In this document: positions 7,821 to 16,895 of the stretch, piece by piece
Layout: each line of letters begins with the position of its first letter
How positions within the stretch are numbered: the first letter of the stretch is position 1
Assembly (NCBI RefSeq): GCF_000467105.1
Contig: NZ_BATI01000005.1
Coordinates: 124,001 to 188,000 of the forward strand
Source of the DNA: Aquipseudomonas alcaligenes NBRC 14159
GTDB lineage: Bacteria; Pseudomonadota; Gammaproteobacteria; Pseudomonadales; Pseudomonadaceae
Direction of reading: 5' to 3'
Length of the DNA stretch: 64,000 nt
Notes under the pieces: model-generated
Database searches by the model: none
What the model saw: only the letters and a program-made list of their open reading frames with translations
What the model was told of the DNA's origin: nothing
Position numbers and translations under genes: made by a program

Positions 7821-8888
7821 ATGCGCAAGTCCCCGCTGCTCGCCCTGCTTTCCGCCGGCCTCGCCGCCGCCCTCGCCTTCCCCGCCCACGCCGAAAAGAA
7901 AGAGCAGTTCGACGTCTGCTGGACCATCTACGCCGGCTGGATGCCGTGGGAGTACGGCGCCACCCAGGGCATCGTCGACAAGTGGGCGCAGAAGTACGGG
8001 ATTGAGATCAAGGTCACCCAACTCAACGACTACGTCGAGTCGATCAACCAGTACACCGCAGGCCAGTTCGACGGCTGCACCATGACCAACATGGACGCCC
8101 TGACCATTCCCGCCGCGGGCGGCGTGGACAGCACCGCGCTGATCGTCGGCGACTTCTCCAACGGCAACGACGGCATCGTGCTCAAGGGCGAGAAGAAGAC
8201 CCTCGGCGACCTCAAGGGCATGGACGTCAACCTGGTCGAGCTGTCCGTCTCCCACTACCTGCTGGCCCGCGGCCTGGAACGTGCCGGCCTGAGCGAAAAG
8301 GACCTGAAGGTGGTCAACACCTCCGACGCCGACCTGGTCGCCGCCTTCGCCACCGACGACGTACAGGCCGTGGCCACCTGGAACCCGCTGCTGGCCGAGA
8401 TCGAAGCCACCCCGGGCGTGACCAAGGTGTTCGACTCCAGCCAGATCCCCGGTGAAATCATCGACCTGATGGTGGTCAACAGCGACACCCTCAAGGACAA
8501 CCCGGAACTGGGCAAGGCGCTGACCGGCGCCTGGTACGAAATCATGGCCACCATGAGCGCCGACTCGGGTGCCGGCAAGGCGGCCCGCGAACACATGGCC
8601 AAGGCTTCCGGCACCGACCTGGCCGGCTACGAGGCACAGCTCGCCGCGACCAAGATGTTCTACGCGGCCAAGGATGCCGTGGCCTTCGCCAATAGCCCGA
8701 AGCTGCCGGCGACCATGACCAAAGTGGCCGAGTTCTCCTTCTCCCACGGCCTGCTCGGCGAAGGTGCGCAGAGCGCCGACGCGGTAGGCATGGCCTTCGC
8801 CAAGGACGTGATCACCGGCGACAAGGGCAACGTCAAGCTGCGCTTCGACCCGAGCTACATGCAGATGGCGGCCGACGGCAAGCTCTGA
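7821..8888 (+). CDS. ABC transporter periplasmic binding protein, guanidine/urea-carboxylase type (copy 2)
   Basis: Second periplasmic binding protein of the cluster, 355 residues, signal peptide 1-24 (ending FPAHA). It shares with copy 1 the blocks VCWTIYAGWMPWEY, IDKWAQ-like residues, MTNMDALTIPAAGG and STALIVGDFS, and the same ending KLRFDPSYMQMAADGKL style. ATG 7821 is preceded by GGAACTGGAGGT. It is followed after 46 nt by the permease gene, so it is the cognate binding protein of this transporter. The likely substrate is guanidine or a close derivative, inferred from the riboswitch and catabolic genes; family databases usually name it a putative urea transporter component. Confidence 0.93.
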   Translation: MRKSPLLALLSAGLAAALAFPAHAEKKEQFDVCWTIYAGWMPWEYGATQGIVDKWAQKYGIEIKVTQLNDYVESINQYTAGQFDGCTMTNMDALTIPAAGGVDSTALIVGDFSNGNDGIVLKGEKKTLGDLKGMDVNLVELSVSHYLLARGLERAGLSEKDLKVVNTSDADLVAAFATDDVQAVATWNPLLAEIEATPGVTKVFDSSQIPGEIIDLMVVNSDTLKDNPELGKALTGAWYEIMATMSADSGAGKAAREHMAKASGTDLAGYEAQLAATKMFYAAKDAVAFANSPKLPATMTKVAEFSFSHGLLGEGAQSADAVGMAFAKDVITGDKGNVKLRFDPSYMQMAADGKL

Positions 8889-8934
8889 CAGCCCGACGGG
8901 GCGCTAAGCGCCCCACTCCATCCGAGGGAGCGCC

Positions 8935-9750
8935 ATGCGCCTGATCAACCGACACCCGGACCGCGGCGGCCGCCTGCTGCTGATCCTGCTGCCCTTCGCC
9001 CTGCTGCTGTTCGCCTACTTCACCGGTTCGGCGGCGCGCCTGGCGGAGAACCCCAACGACAAGCTGCTGCCCGGCGCGGCGCAGATGGTCGATGCGGTGC
9101 AGCGCCTGGCCTTCACCGAGGACAAGCGCAGTGGCGGCTATCTGTTCTGGCAGGACACCGCCTCCAGTCTGGGCCGCCTGGGTATGGGCATCGGTATCGC
9201 GGCACTGTCCGGCCTGTGCCTGGGCATCGCTGCCGGCACCCTGCCGCTGCTGCGCGCGCCTTTATCGCCGCTGCTGACCGTGCTGTCGATGATCCCGCCG
9301 CTGGCGATTCTGCCGATCCTGTTTATCGTCTTCGGCCTGGGTGAACTGTCCAAGGTGATGCTGATCGTGATCGGCATCACCCCGATCCTGGCCCGCGACA
9401 TGGAGCAGCGCGCCCGGGAAATCCCGGCCGAGCTGCTGATCAAGGCGCAGACCCTCGGCGCCAACACCTGGACCCTGATCCTGCGCGTGGTCCTGCCGCA
9501 GCTGCTGCCGCGCCTGCTGATCGCCTTGCGCCTGGTACTGGGTTCGGCCTGGCTGTTCCTTATCGCCGCCGAAGCCATCGCCTCCACTGACGGCCTGGGC
9601 TACCGCATCTTCCTGGTACGCCGCTACCTGGCCATGGACGTGATCCTGCCTTACGTGGTGTGGATCACCCTGCTCGCCTGGCTGATGGACCTGGGCCTGC
9701 GCCAGCTCGCCCGCCTGTGCTTCCCCTGGTACGAAGGAGCCAAGGCATGA
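8935..9750 (+). CDS. ABC transporter permease, guanidine/urea-carboxylase region
   Basis: Inner-membrane permease (271 residues) of the BPD_transp_1 family, NitT/TauT/SsuC type. It starts MRLINRHPDRGG, has an N-terminal membrane segment, a short periplasmic stretch and then the transmembrane core. The EAA-type cytoplasmic loop that contacts the ATPase lies around KAQTLGANTWTLILRVVLPQ. A GAGGGA ribosome site precedes ATG 8935. It overlaps the ATPase gene by ATGA. Together with the binding proteins at 6430 and 7821 and the ATPase at 9747 it forms a complete importer. Confidence 0.93.
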   Translation: MRLINRHPDRGGRLLLILLPFALLLFAYFTGSAARLAENPNDKLLPGAAQMVDAVQRLAFTEDKRSGGYLFWQDTASSLGRLGMGIGIAALSGLCLGIAAGTLPLLRAPLSPLLTVLSMIPPLAILPILFIVFGLGELSKVMLIVIGITPILARDMEQRAREIPAELLIKAQTLGANTWTLILRVVLPQLLPRLLIALRLVLGSAWLFLIAAEAIASTDGLGYRIFLVRRYLAMDVILPYVVWITLLAWLMDLGLRQLARLCFPWYEGAKA

Positions 9751-10529
9751 GCTTCATTCAGGTCAAGAATGTCTGGCAGGAATACGGCGATCAGGTGGTG
9801 CTGGAGCGCCTCAACCTGATCGTCCGCGAAGGCGAATTCTGCGCGCTGGTCGGTGCCTCCGGCTGCGGCAAGTCGACTTTCCTGCGCCTGCTGCTGGGCC
9901 AGGAGCGGCCGAGCAAGGGCGAGATCCTGCTGGCTGGCCAGCCGCTGGTGGCCGAGCCGGATGCCAGCCGCGGCGTGGTATTCCAGCGCTACTCGGTGTT
10001 CCCGCACCTGTCGGTGCTGGACAACGTCGCCATCGGCCTGGAGCTGCCGCGTTCACCCCTGCTCGGCCGCCTGTTCGGCAATGCCAAACGCGAGGCGCGC
10101 GAGCGCGCCGCCGAGCTGCTGCGCACGGTCGGCCTGGGCCACGCCCTGGACAAGTACCCCAGCGCACTGTCCGGTGGCATGCAGCAGCGCCTGGCCATCG
10201 CCCAGGCGCTGATCACCAAGCCACGCGTGCTGCTGCTGGACGAACCCTTCGGCGCGCTGGACCCGGGCATCCGCAAGGACATGCACGCCCTGCTGCTGGA
10301 GCTGTGGCGCGAGACCGGGCTGACCGTGTTCATGGTCACTCATGATCTGAGTGAAGGCTTCAGCCTCGGCACCCGCCTGCTGGTATTCGACAAGGTGCGT
10401 GTCGACCCGCATGCGCCCAATGCCTTCGGCGCGCGCATCACCTACGACATTCCGCTCAACAGCGAACGCCGCGCCGCGCTGCCCGTGCAGCTGACCGAGC
10501 GTCTGCAATCGCAACTTCAAGGAGCCTGA
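9747..10529 (+). CDS. ABC transporter ATP-binding protein, guanidine/urea-carboxylase region
   Basis: Cytoplasmic ATPase (260 residues) that powers the importer. Visible motifs are Walker A GASGCGKST, signature LSGGMQQRLAIAQAL, Walker B LLLDEPFGALD and the switch His in MVTHDLSEG. ATG 9747 overlaps the permease stop (ATGA), which fixes the start; a longer reading upstream would overlap the permease. The C-terminal extension after the H-loop (VRVDPHAPNAFGARITYD) is typical of the urea-carboxylase-associated subgroup. Two nucleotides separate its stop from the next start. Confidence 0.95.
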   Translation: MSFIQVKNVWQEYGDQVVLERLNLIVREGEFCALVGASGCGKSTFLRLLLGQERPSKGEILLAGQPLVAEPDASRGVVFQRYSVFPHLSVLDNVAIGLELPRSPLLGRLFGNAKREARERAAELLRTVGLGHALDKYPSALSGGMQQRLAIAQALITKPRVLLLDEPFGALDPGIRKDMHALLLELWRETGLTVFMVTHDLSEGFSLGTRLLVFDKVRVDPHAPNAFGARITYDIPLNSERRAALPVQLTERLQSQLQGA

Positions 10530-10531
10530 GC

Positions 10532-11260
10532 ATGACTGCCTCTCTCGCCCTGCGCCCGACCCTCTATGAGGAGACCGTCCCCGGTGGCGGCCACACCTCC
10601 TTCGTCCTCAAGCGCGGCCAGCTGCTGCGAATCACCGATATCGAAGGTGGCGCCAACGTCAGCCTGCTGCTGCTCAATGCCCACGAGAAAAGCGAGCGGC
10701 TGAACCTGCCGGACACCCTCAAGTGCCAGCACACCGCCAGGCTCACCGCCGGCCACTGCCTGTACTCGGATATGGGCAGAATCCTCGCCGCCATCACCGC
10801 CGACACCTGCGGCTGGCATGACAGCATGGGCGGCCTGCTGAACGCGGCAGAAGTGGCCGAGAAGTACGGCCAGGGCCGCTATCAGGAGCTGCGCAACGGC
10901 TTCTTCCGCAACGGCATGGACAACCTGCTGGTGGAGCTGGGCAAGTGGGACCTTGGCCTCGCCGACCTTCTGATGAACCTCAACCTGTTCAGCAAGGTCA
11001 CGGTCGATCGCGACGGCTGCTTCCACTTCGAAGCCGGCAACTCCAAAGCCGGCGACTACCTCGAGCTGTATGCGCCGATGGACACCCTGGTGGTGCTTAC
11101 CGCCCTGCAACACCCGATGGACCCGAATCCGCAGTACGCACCCAAGCCGGTGCAGCTCAGCTGGCAGCAGGTGCAGAGCGATGGCATCAGCGTGCTCTGC
11201 CGCACCTCGCGTCCGGAAAACGGCCGAGGCTTCCACAACACCGAACGTCTGTATATCTGA
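10532..11260 (+). CDS. DUF1989 protein UAAP1: carboxyguanidine deiminase-type subunit
   Basis: Urea-carboxylase-associated protein 1, 242 residues, DUF1989 fold. Proteins of this pair have been shown in other bacteria to form carboxyguanidine deiminase (CgdAB), which converts carboxyguanidine made by guanidine carboxylase to allophanate. Conserved features are [31 protein letters not shown] with a likely metal-binding Cys/His set, and the ending [12 protein letters not shown]. Position between transporter and carboxylase matches the known clusters. I do not assign the letter A or B to this subunit from memory. Confidence 0.9.
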   Translation: MTASLALRPTLYEETVPGGGHTSFVLKRGQLLRITDIEGGANVSLLLLNAHEKSERLNLPDTLKCQHTARLTAGHCLYSDMGRILAAITADTCGWHDSMGGLLNAAEVAEKYGQGRYQELRNGFFRNGMDNLLVELGKWDLGLADLLMNLNLFSKVTVDRDGCFHFEAGNSKAGDYLELYAPMDTLVVLTALQHPMDPNPQYAPKPVQLSWQQVQSDGISVLCRTSRPENGRGFHNTERLYI

Positions 11261-11271
11261 GGGCTGATGCC

Positions 11272-11907
11272 ATGAGCCTGATCGAAAGCACCCTGCACCC
11301 CGAAGCCGCCGCGTTCCGCCATGTGATCCCGGCCGGCGAGCCCTACCTGTTCGAGGTCAAGGCCGGGCAGACCCTGCGCCTGCTCGACCTGGAAGGCAAC
11401 CAGGCCGTCGATACCCTGTTCTTCTCGGCCCGTAACCCGCGCGAGCGCTACGACCCGCAGCGCACCCTGCGTAAGCAGAACAGCGTGTACCTGACCACCG
11501 GCACCGTGCTCTGGTCCAACCTCGGCAACCCGCTGCTGACCATCACAGCCGACACCTGCGGACGCCACGACACCCTCGGCGGCGCCTGCGCTCAGGAGAG
11601 CAACACCATCCGCTATGCCCTGGACAAGCGCTACATGCACAGCTGCCGCGACAACTTCCTGCGCGGCGCGCTGCACGACGGCCGGCTGACCAAGCGCGAC
11701 CTCGGTGCCAATATCAACTTCTTCATGAACGTGCCCGTCACTCCAGAGGGCGGCCTGACCTTCGAGGACGGTCTCTCGGCGCCAGGCAAGTACGTGGAAC
11801 TCAAGGCGCACATGGACGTGATCGTGCTGATCTCCAACTGCCCGCAACTGAACAACCCCTGCAACGCCTACAACCCCACCCCGGCCGAGGTGCTGGTATG
11901 GGACTGA
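11272..11907 (+). CDS. DUF1989 protein UAAP2: carboxyguanidine deiminase-type subunit
   Basis: Urea-carboxylase-associated protein 2, 211 residues, paralogous to the preceding gene. It has [37 protein letters not shown] and [15 protein letters not shown], the last aligning with [13 protein letters not shown] of UAAP1. ATG 11272 follows the UAAP1 stop by 11 nt; longer in-frame reading would overlap UAAP1. Known pairs act as a heteromeric carboxyguanidine deiminase that yields allophanate and ammonia. A 281-bp gap with a repeat pair separates it from the carboxylase gene, which is unusual for so tight an operon. Confidence 0.9.
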   Translation: MSLIESTLHPEAAAFRHVIPAGEPYLFEVKAGQTLRLLDLEGNQAVDTLFFSARNPRERYDPQRTLRKQNSVYLTTGTVLWSNLGNPLLTITADTCGRHDTLGGACAQESNTIRYALDKRYMHSCRDNFLRGALHDGRLTKRDLGANINFFMNVPVTPEGGLTFEDGLSAPGKYVELKAHMDVIVLISNCPQLNNPCNAYNPTPAEVLVWD

Positions 11908-11991
11908 AAGGATTGCGCCTGTGGTTGTTCCGCCTGTGCCAGAGCCGCTCGGGGCAGTGCCTGGAGCCAACCAAACAGTCCACTCGGACAA

Positions 11992-12086
11992 CCCCCTCTC
12001 CCTCCGGGAGAGGGCTGGGGTGAGGGAAATCAGCTCCGGCGACCACGAGGCACCCTCACCCTAACCCTCTCCCACGGGGAGAGGGA
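11992..12086. repeat. Inverted pair of CCCTCTCCC/GGGAGAGGG intergenic repeats
   Basis: Two copies in opposite orientation of a short palindromic element: 11994-12027 (CCTCTCCCTCC, GGGAGAGGG, then GGTGAGGG) and 12052-12086 (CCCTCACCCTAACCCTCTCC then GGGGAGAGGG). Each copy folds by itself, and the two arms can pair with each other. This resembles the widespread CCCTCACCCTAACCCTCTCCC-type repeats of proteobacterial chromosomes. It lies in the only sizeable gap of the guanidine operon, between UAAP2 and the carboxylase, and could affect mRNA stability or attenuation there. Confidence 0.75.
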
Positions 12087-12188
12087 ACCAAGAGCAGCGC
12101 GGACCTTACCTCCGCAAATCACCCCGGACGACCGTGGTGCAGACCGAATAGCGGCGGGACGACCCGCCACCCTTCGAGGGCTCCTCGA

Positions 12189-15100
12189 ATGTTCGACAAA
12201 CTCCTGATCGCCAACCGCGGCGCCATTGCCTGCCGCATCCTGCGCACCCTGCGCCAGCTCGACGTCAAGGGTGTGGCCGTGTACTCCGAGGCCGACGCCG
12301 CCAGCCTGCACCTGCAGCAGGCCGACGAGGCCCATAGCCTGGGCGAAGGCCCGGCGGCCCAGACCTATCTGGTGGTCGACAAGATTCTGCAGATCGCCAA
12401 GCGCAGCGGCGCCCGAGCCATCCACCCCGGCTACGGCTTCCTCTCCGAAAACGCCGCCTTCGCCGAAGCCTGCGAGGCCGCCGGCATCGCCTTTGTCGGC
12501 CCCACCCCGGAGCAGCTGCGCGTCTTCGGCCTGAAGCACACCGCCAGGGCCCTCGCGAAACAGCACGGCGTACCGATGCTGGAAGGCACCGAGCTGCTGG
12601 AAAACCTCGACGCCGCGCTCAAGGCCGGTGAAGAAGTCGGCTACCCGGTGATGCTGAAAAGCACCGCCGGCGGTGGCGGCATCGGCATGCGCGTGTGCAA
12701 CAGCGCGGCCGAGCTCTCCGACGCTTTCGACGCGGTCAAGCGCCTCGGGCAGAACAACTTCAGCGACAGCGGCGTATTTATCGAGAAGTACATCCAGCGC
12801 GCCCGCCATCTGGAAGTGCAGGTATTTGGCGACGGCCAGGGCGAAGTCCTCGCCCTCGGCGTGCGCGACTGCTCCGTACAGCGCCGTAACCAGAAAGTGC
12901 TGGAAGAAACCCCGGCACCGAACCTGCCGGCCGGCATGGCCGAGGAACTCTGCGCGGCGGCGATCAAGCTGGCCAAGGCGGTCAGCTACCGCAGCGCCGG
13001 CACCGTGGAGTTCGTCTACGACAGCGCAGCCGAGCGCTTCTACTTTTTAGAGGTGAACACCCGCCTGCAGGTCGAACACGGCGTCACCGAACAGGTGTGG
13101 GGCGTCGACCTGGTGCGCTGGATGATCGAACTGGCGGCCGGCGACCTCGCCCCGCTAAGCGAACTGGCGCAGAACCTGAAACCCAGCGGCCATGCCATCC
13201 AGGCGCGCCTGTATGCCGAAGACCCGGGCCGCGACTTCCAGCCGAGCCCCGGCCTGCTCACCGCCGTGCATTTCCCGGCGGCCGATGGCAAGAGCCTGCG
13301 CATCGACACCTGGGTCGAAGCCGGTTGCGAGATTCCACCCTACTTCGACCCGATGATCGCCAAAGTCATCACCTGGCAACCGACCCGCGAGCAAGCCAGC
13401 GCCGCACTCAGCCAGGCACTGGCCGATACCCTGCTGTACGGCGTGGAAACCAACAGCCAGTACCTGCGGCAGATCCTGGTCGACGCGCCGTTCGCCGAAG
13501 GCAATCCCTGGACCCGTTGCCTGGAAGGCCTGACCTACCAGGCCAACACTTTCGAGGTGCTCTCCGCCGGCACCCAGACCACCGTGCAGGACTTCCCCGG
13601 CCGCCTCGGCTACTGGGCCGTCGGCGTGCCGCCGTCCGGGCCGATGGATGACCGTGCGCTGCGCCTGGGCAACCGCCTGCTCGGCAATGCCGAAGGCGCC
13701 GCCGGCCTGGAAATCACCATGAGCGGCCCGCTGCTGCGCTTCAACACCGATGCGGTGGTAGCGGTGACCGGCGCGGAAATCCCCGTCACCCTGGACGGCG
13801 TGGCACAACCGCTGAACACCGCCCTGCTGATCAAGGCCGGCAGTACCCTGAGCCTGGGCACCATCGCCGGCTCCGGCGCACGCTCCTATCTGTGCCTGCG
13901 CGGCGGCCTGCAGGTGCCGGAATACCTGGGCTCGAAAAGCACCTTCACCCTCGGCCAGTTCGGCGGCCACGGCGGCCGCGCCCTGCGTGCCGGCGATGTG
14001 CTGCATATCCCCGTATTGAGCGATGCGGACAACGGCGCGCAGCTGCCCGAAGAACTGTGCACCACCCTGCCCGCCGTGCGTGAAATCCGCGTGATCTACG
14101 GCCCGCATGGCGCACCGGAATACTTCACCCCGGCCTATATCGACACCTTCCTCGCCACCGACTGGGAAGTGCACTTCAACTCCAGCCGTACCGGCGTGCG
14201 CCTGATCGGCCCGAAACCGGAGTGGGTGCGCGACAGCGGCGGCGAGGCCGGCCTGCATCCGTCGAATATCCACGACAACCCGTATGCCATCGGCGCCGTC
14301 GATTTTACCGGCGATATGCCGGTGATCCTCGGCCCGGACGGCCCGAGCCTGGGCGGCTTCGTCTGCCCGGTGACCATCATCGAGGCCGACCTGTGGCAGC
14401 TCGGCCAGCTCAAGGCCGGCGACAAGCTGCGCTTCGTGCCGGTCAACATCGACACCGCGCGCCAGCTGGCCAAGGCACGCAAAGCGGAAATCGCCGGGCT
14501 GGAAGCGGTGGCGGTGAACTGGAAGCCGATCCCGCTGGAGCCGCCGGTGATCCTCGACATCGGCAGCCAGGACAAGCGCCTGGTCGCCCGCCTCTCCGGC
14601 GACACCCACCTGCTGCTGGAGATCGGCCAGGCCGAGCTGGACCTGGTGCTGCGCTTCCGCGGCCACGCACTGATGCAGGCGCTGGAAGCGAAGAACCTCA
14701 ACGGCGTGATCGACCTGACGCCGGGCATCCGTTCGCTGCAGGTGCACTACCAGCCGGAAACCCTGTCGCTGGCCAACCTGCTGGCGGTGGTAATCGGCGA
14801 GTGGGATGCGGTGTGCAACGCCCAGGACCTCAAGGTGCCGTCGCGCATCGTCCACCTGCCGCTGTCGTGGGACGACCCGGCCTGCCAACTGGCCATCGAC
14901 AAGTACATGACCACGGTGCGCAAGGACGCGCCCTGGTGCCCGAGCAACCTGGAATTTATCCGCCGCATCAACGACCTGCCCAATCTCGACGAGGTCTACA
15001 AGACCGTGTTCGACGCCAGCTACCTGGTGATGGGCCTGGGCGACGTCTACCTCGGCGCGCCGGTGGCCACCCCGCTCGACCCGCGCCATCGCCTGGTCAC

Positions 15101-15788
15101 CACCAAGTACAACCCGGCGCGCACCTGGACCGCCGAGAACTCGGTGGGCATCGGCGGCGCCTACATGTGCGTGTACGGCATGGAAGGCCCCGGCGGTTAC
15201 CAGTTCGTCGGCCGCACCCTGCAGATGTGGAACCGCTACCGCGAAGTCGCCGCCTTCCACGGCAAACCCTGGCTGCTGCGCTTCTTCGACCAGATTCGCT
15301 TCTACCCGGTGGGGGCCGAGGAGCTGCTGCAGATTCGCCGTGACTTCCCGCTCGGTCGCTATGAACTGCGCATCGAAGACAGCGAACTGGCCCTGGCCGA
15401 CTACCAGGACTTCCTCAGCGAGGAAGCCGCGGGCATCGACGCCTTCCGCAGCCAGCAACGCGCCGCCTTCGACGCCGAGCGCCAGCGCTGGATAGCCTCC
15501 GGCCAGGCCCACTTCGAAAGCGAGGAAGCGGTCGCCGACCTGGGCGACGACGCCCCGCTGGCGGCCGGCCAGCACAGCATCGACAGCCACATCGCCGGCA
15601 ACCTCTGGCAGGTGCAGGTCGAGGAAGGCAACACGGTAAAAGCCGGCGACGTGCTGGTGATCCTCGAGTCGATGAAGATGGAAATCCCCCTCACCGCCCC
15701 GCGCGACGGCGTGGTGCGCGAGGTGCGCGTGCAACCCGGCTCGCCGGTACGCGCGGGCCAGCGGGTAGTGGTGCTGGAAGAGGCTTAA
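12189..15788 (+). CDS. uca: Biotin-dependent guanidine/urea carboxylase
   Basis: Large multidomain enzyme (1199 residues) that carboxylates guanidine (or urea) with ATP and bicarbonate. Domains in order: biotin carboxylase (about 1-445; MFDKLLIANRGAIACRILRT, ATP-grasp loop KSTAGGGGIGMRV); carboxyltransferase region made of KipA/AHS2-like (about 455-770) and KipI/AHS1-like parts (about 790-1060); biotin carrier domain (about 1130-1199) with ESMKM and biotinyl Lys at 1163. The motif GAVDFTGD carries Asp at 705, where I recall eukaryotic urea carboxylases having Asn; this favours guanidine as substrate. Riboswitches and DUF1989 partners say the same. There is no fused or adjacent allophanate hydrolase. 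Length is normal for stand-alone carboxylases. Confidence 0.93.
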   Translation: MFDKLLIANRGAIACRILRTLRQLDVKGVAVYSEADAASLHLQQADEAHSLGEGPAAQTYLVVDKILQIAKRSGARAIHPGYGFLSENAAFAEACEAAGIAFVGPTPEQLRVFGLKHTARALAKQHGVPMLEGTELLENLDAALKAGEEVGYPVMLKSTAGGGGIGMRVCNSAAELSDAFDAVKRLGQNNFSDSGVFIEKYIQRARHLEVQVFGDGQGEVLALGVRDCSVQRRNQKVLEETPAPNLPAGMAEELCAAAIKLAKAVSYRSAGTVEFVYDSAAERFYFLEVNTRLQVEHGVTEQVWGVDLVRWMIELAAGDLAPLSELAQNLKPSGHAIQARLYAEDPGRDFQPSPGLLTAVHFPAADGKSLRIDTWVEAGCEIPPYFDPMIAKVITWQPTREQASAALSQALADTLLYGVETNSQYLRQILVDAPFAEGNPWTRCLEGLTYQANTFEVLSAGTQTTVQDFPGRLGYWAVGVPPSGPMDDRALRLGNRLLGNAEGAAGLEITMSGPLLRFNTDAVVAVTGAEIPVTLDGVAQPLNTALLIKAGSTLSLGTIAGSGARSYLCLRGGLQVPEYLGSKSTFTLGQFGGHGGRALRAGDVLHIPVLSDADNGAQLPEELCTTLPAVREIRVIYGPHGAPEYFTPAYIDTFLATDWEVHFNSSRTGVRLIGPKPEWVRDSGGEAGLHPSNIHDNPYAIGAVDFTGDMPVILGPDGPSLGGFVCPVTIIEADLWQLGQLKAGDKLRFVPVNIDTARQLAKARKAEIAGLEAVAVNWKPIPLEPPVILDIGSQDKRLVARLSGDTHLLLEIGQAELDLVLRFRGHALMQALEAKNLNGVIDLTPGIRSLQVHYQPETLSLANLLAVVIGEWDAVCNAQDLKVPSRIVHLPLSWDDPACQLAIDKYMTTVRKDAPWCPSNLEFIRRINDLPNLDEVYKTVFDASYLVMGLGDVYLGAPVATPLDPRHRLVTTKYNPARTWTAENSVGIGGAYMCVYGMEGPGGYQFVGRTLQMWNRYREVAAFHGKPWLLRFFDQIRFYPVGAEELLQIRRDFPLGRYELRIEDSELALADYQDFLSEEAAGIDAFRSQQRAAFDAERQRWIASGQAHFESEEAVADLGDDAPLAAGQHSIDSHIAGNLWQVQVEEGNTVKAGDVLVILESMKMEIPLTAPRDGVVREVRVQPGSPVRAGQRVVVLEEA

Positions 15789-15827
15789 GGGATACAGTCG
15801 CGGGCAGCGCATCCACAGGGAAGAACC

Positions 15828-16895
15828 ATGCCGCTGACCCGCGACCAGGCCCAGCAACGAGCCGACGATATCCAGGCGTTTCGCCGTGAGGCCCAGCGCC
15901 TGCGTGGCGAGAATGCTCTGGCGCTGGAGGAAGAGCCGCTCGCGCGCATCGCCGCCCACCACGACCAGCTACTGGCGCAGTACCGCAGCCATTTCGACAT
16001 CGATCACGACCAACAGACCAAGCGCCTGTCGCTGAGCATGCGTGTGGTCTCGTTGCTCGGTGCGCTAGCCCTGGCGGCCAGCCTGCTGTTCTTCTTCTAT
16101 CAGTTCTGGGGCCTGTTCGGCGAAGCGCTGCAGGTCGGCATCCTGATCGGTTTCTCGCTCGGCAGCCTGCTGCTGACCTTCGCCCTGCAGCAACGCGACG
16201 CCTCCGGCTACTTCGCCAAGCTGGCCGGCGTGCTGGCCCTGGCTTGCTTCGTGCTGAACATCCACATGCTCGGGCAGATCTTCAATATCACCCCCTCGGA
16301 CAACGCCCTGCTCTGCTGGGCCGCCTATGCCCTGCTGCTGGCCTATGCCTGCAACGCGCGCCTGCTGCTGGCCGCCGGCCTGATCTGCCTGCTGGCCTAT
16401 AGCGGCACGCGCCTCAGCCAATGGTGCGGCTGGCTTTGGCTGGAGGCCGCCGAACGACCGGAGCACTTCCTGCCCGGCGGCCTGCTGGTGTTCGTGTTGC
16501 CGGCGCTGCTGTCCCAGGCACGCTTCAGCGGCTTCGCCGCCACCTACCGCATCGTCGGCATGCTGGCCCTGCTGGTGCCGATGCTGGTCCTGGCCAACTG
16601 GGGGCGCGGCAGCTACCTGCCGTTCGACTACGCCAGCATCGAGAAGAGTTACCAGCTGCTCGGCTTCGTAGTATCGGCCCTGTTCATCTGGCTCGGCATC
16701 CGCCGCGACTGGTCCGAGGTCAGCCTGATCGGCCAGCTGTCCTTCCTGCTGTTCCTGTTCATCAAGATGGTCGACTGGTGGTGGGACGTGCTGCCCAAGT
16801 ACCTGTTCTTCCTGATCCTCGGCCTGACCGCCATCCTCGCCCTGCTGGTACTCGGGCGCCTGCGCCGCAGCCACAAGGGAGGTGACCACGCATGA
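15828..16895 (+). CDS. DUF2157 family membrane protein
   Basis: Integral membrane protein of 355 residues. A charged, helical cytoplasmic N-terminus (about 1-65, rich in Arg/Gln/Glu with LRGENALALEEEPL) is followed by about ten hydrophobic segments, and the C-terminus is basic. This is the DUF2157 layout; function is unknown. It overlaps the next gene by ATGA and the pair DUF2157-DUF4824 recurs in other genomes as I recall. It sits 39 nt after the carboxylase, where an allophanate hydrolase gene would be expected, but it has no amidase features. Confidence 0.8.
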   Translation: MPLTRDQAQQRADDIQAFRREAQRLRGENALALEEEPLARIAAHHDQLLAQYRSHFDIDHDQQTKRLSLSMRVVSLLGALALAASLLFFFYQFWGLFGEALQVGILIGFSLGSLLLTFALQQRDASGYFAKLAGVLALACFVLNIHMLGQIFNITPSDNALLCWAAYALLLAYACNARLLLAAGLICLLAYSGTRLSQWCGWLWLEAAERPEHFLPGGLLVFVLPALLSQARFSGFAATYRIVGMLALLVPMLVLANWGRGSYLPFDYASIEKSYQLLGFVVSALFIWLGIRRDWSEVSLIGQLSFLLFLFIKMVDWWWDVLPKYLFFLILGLTAILALLVLGRLRRSHKGGDHA

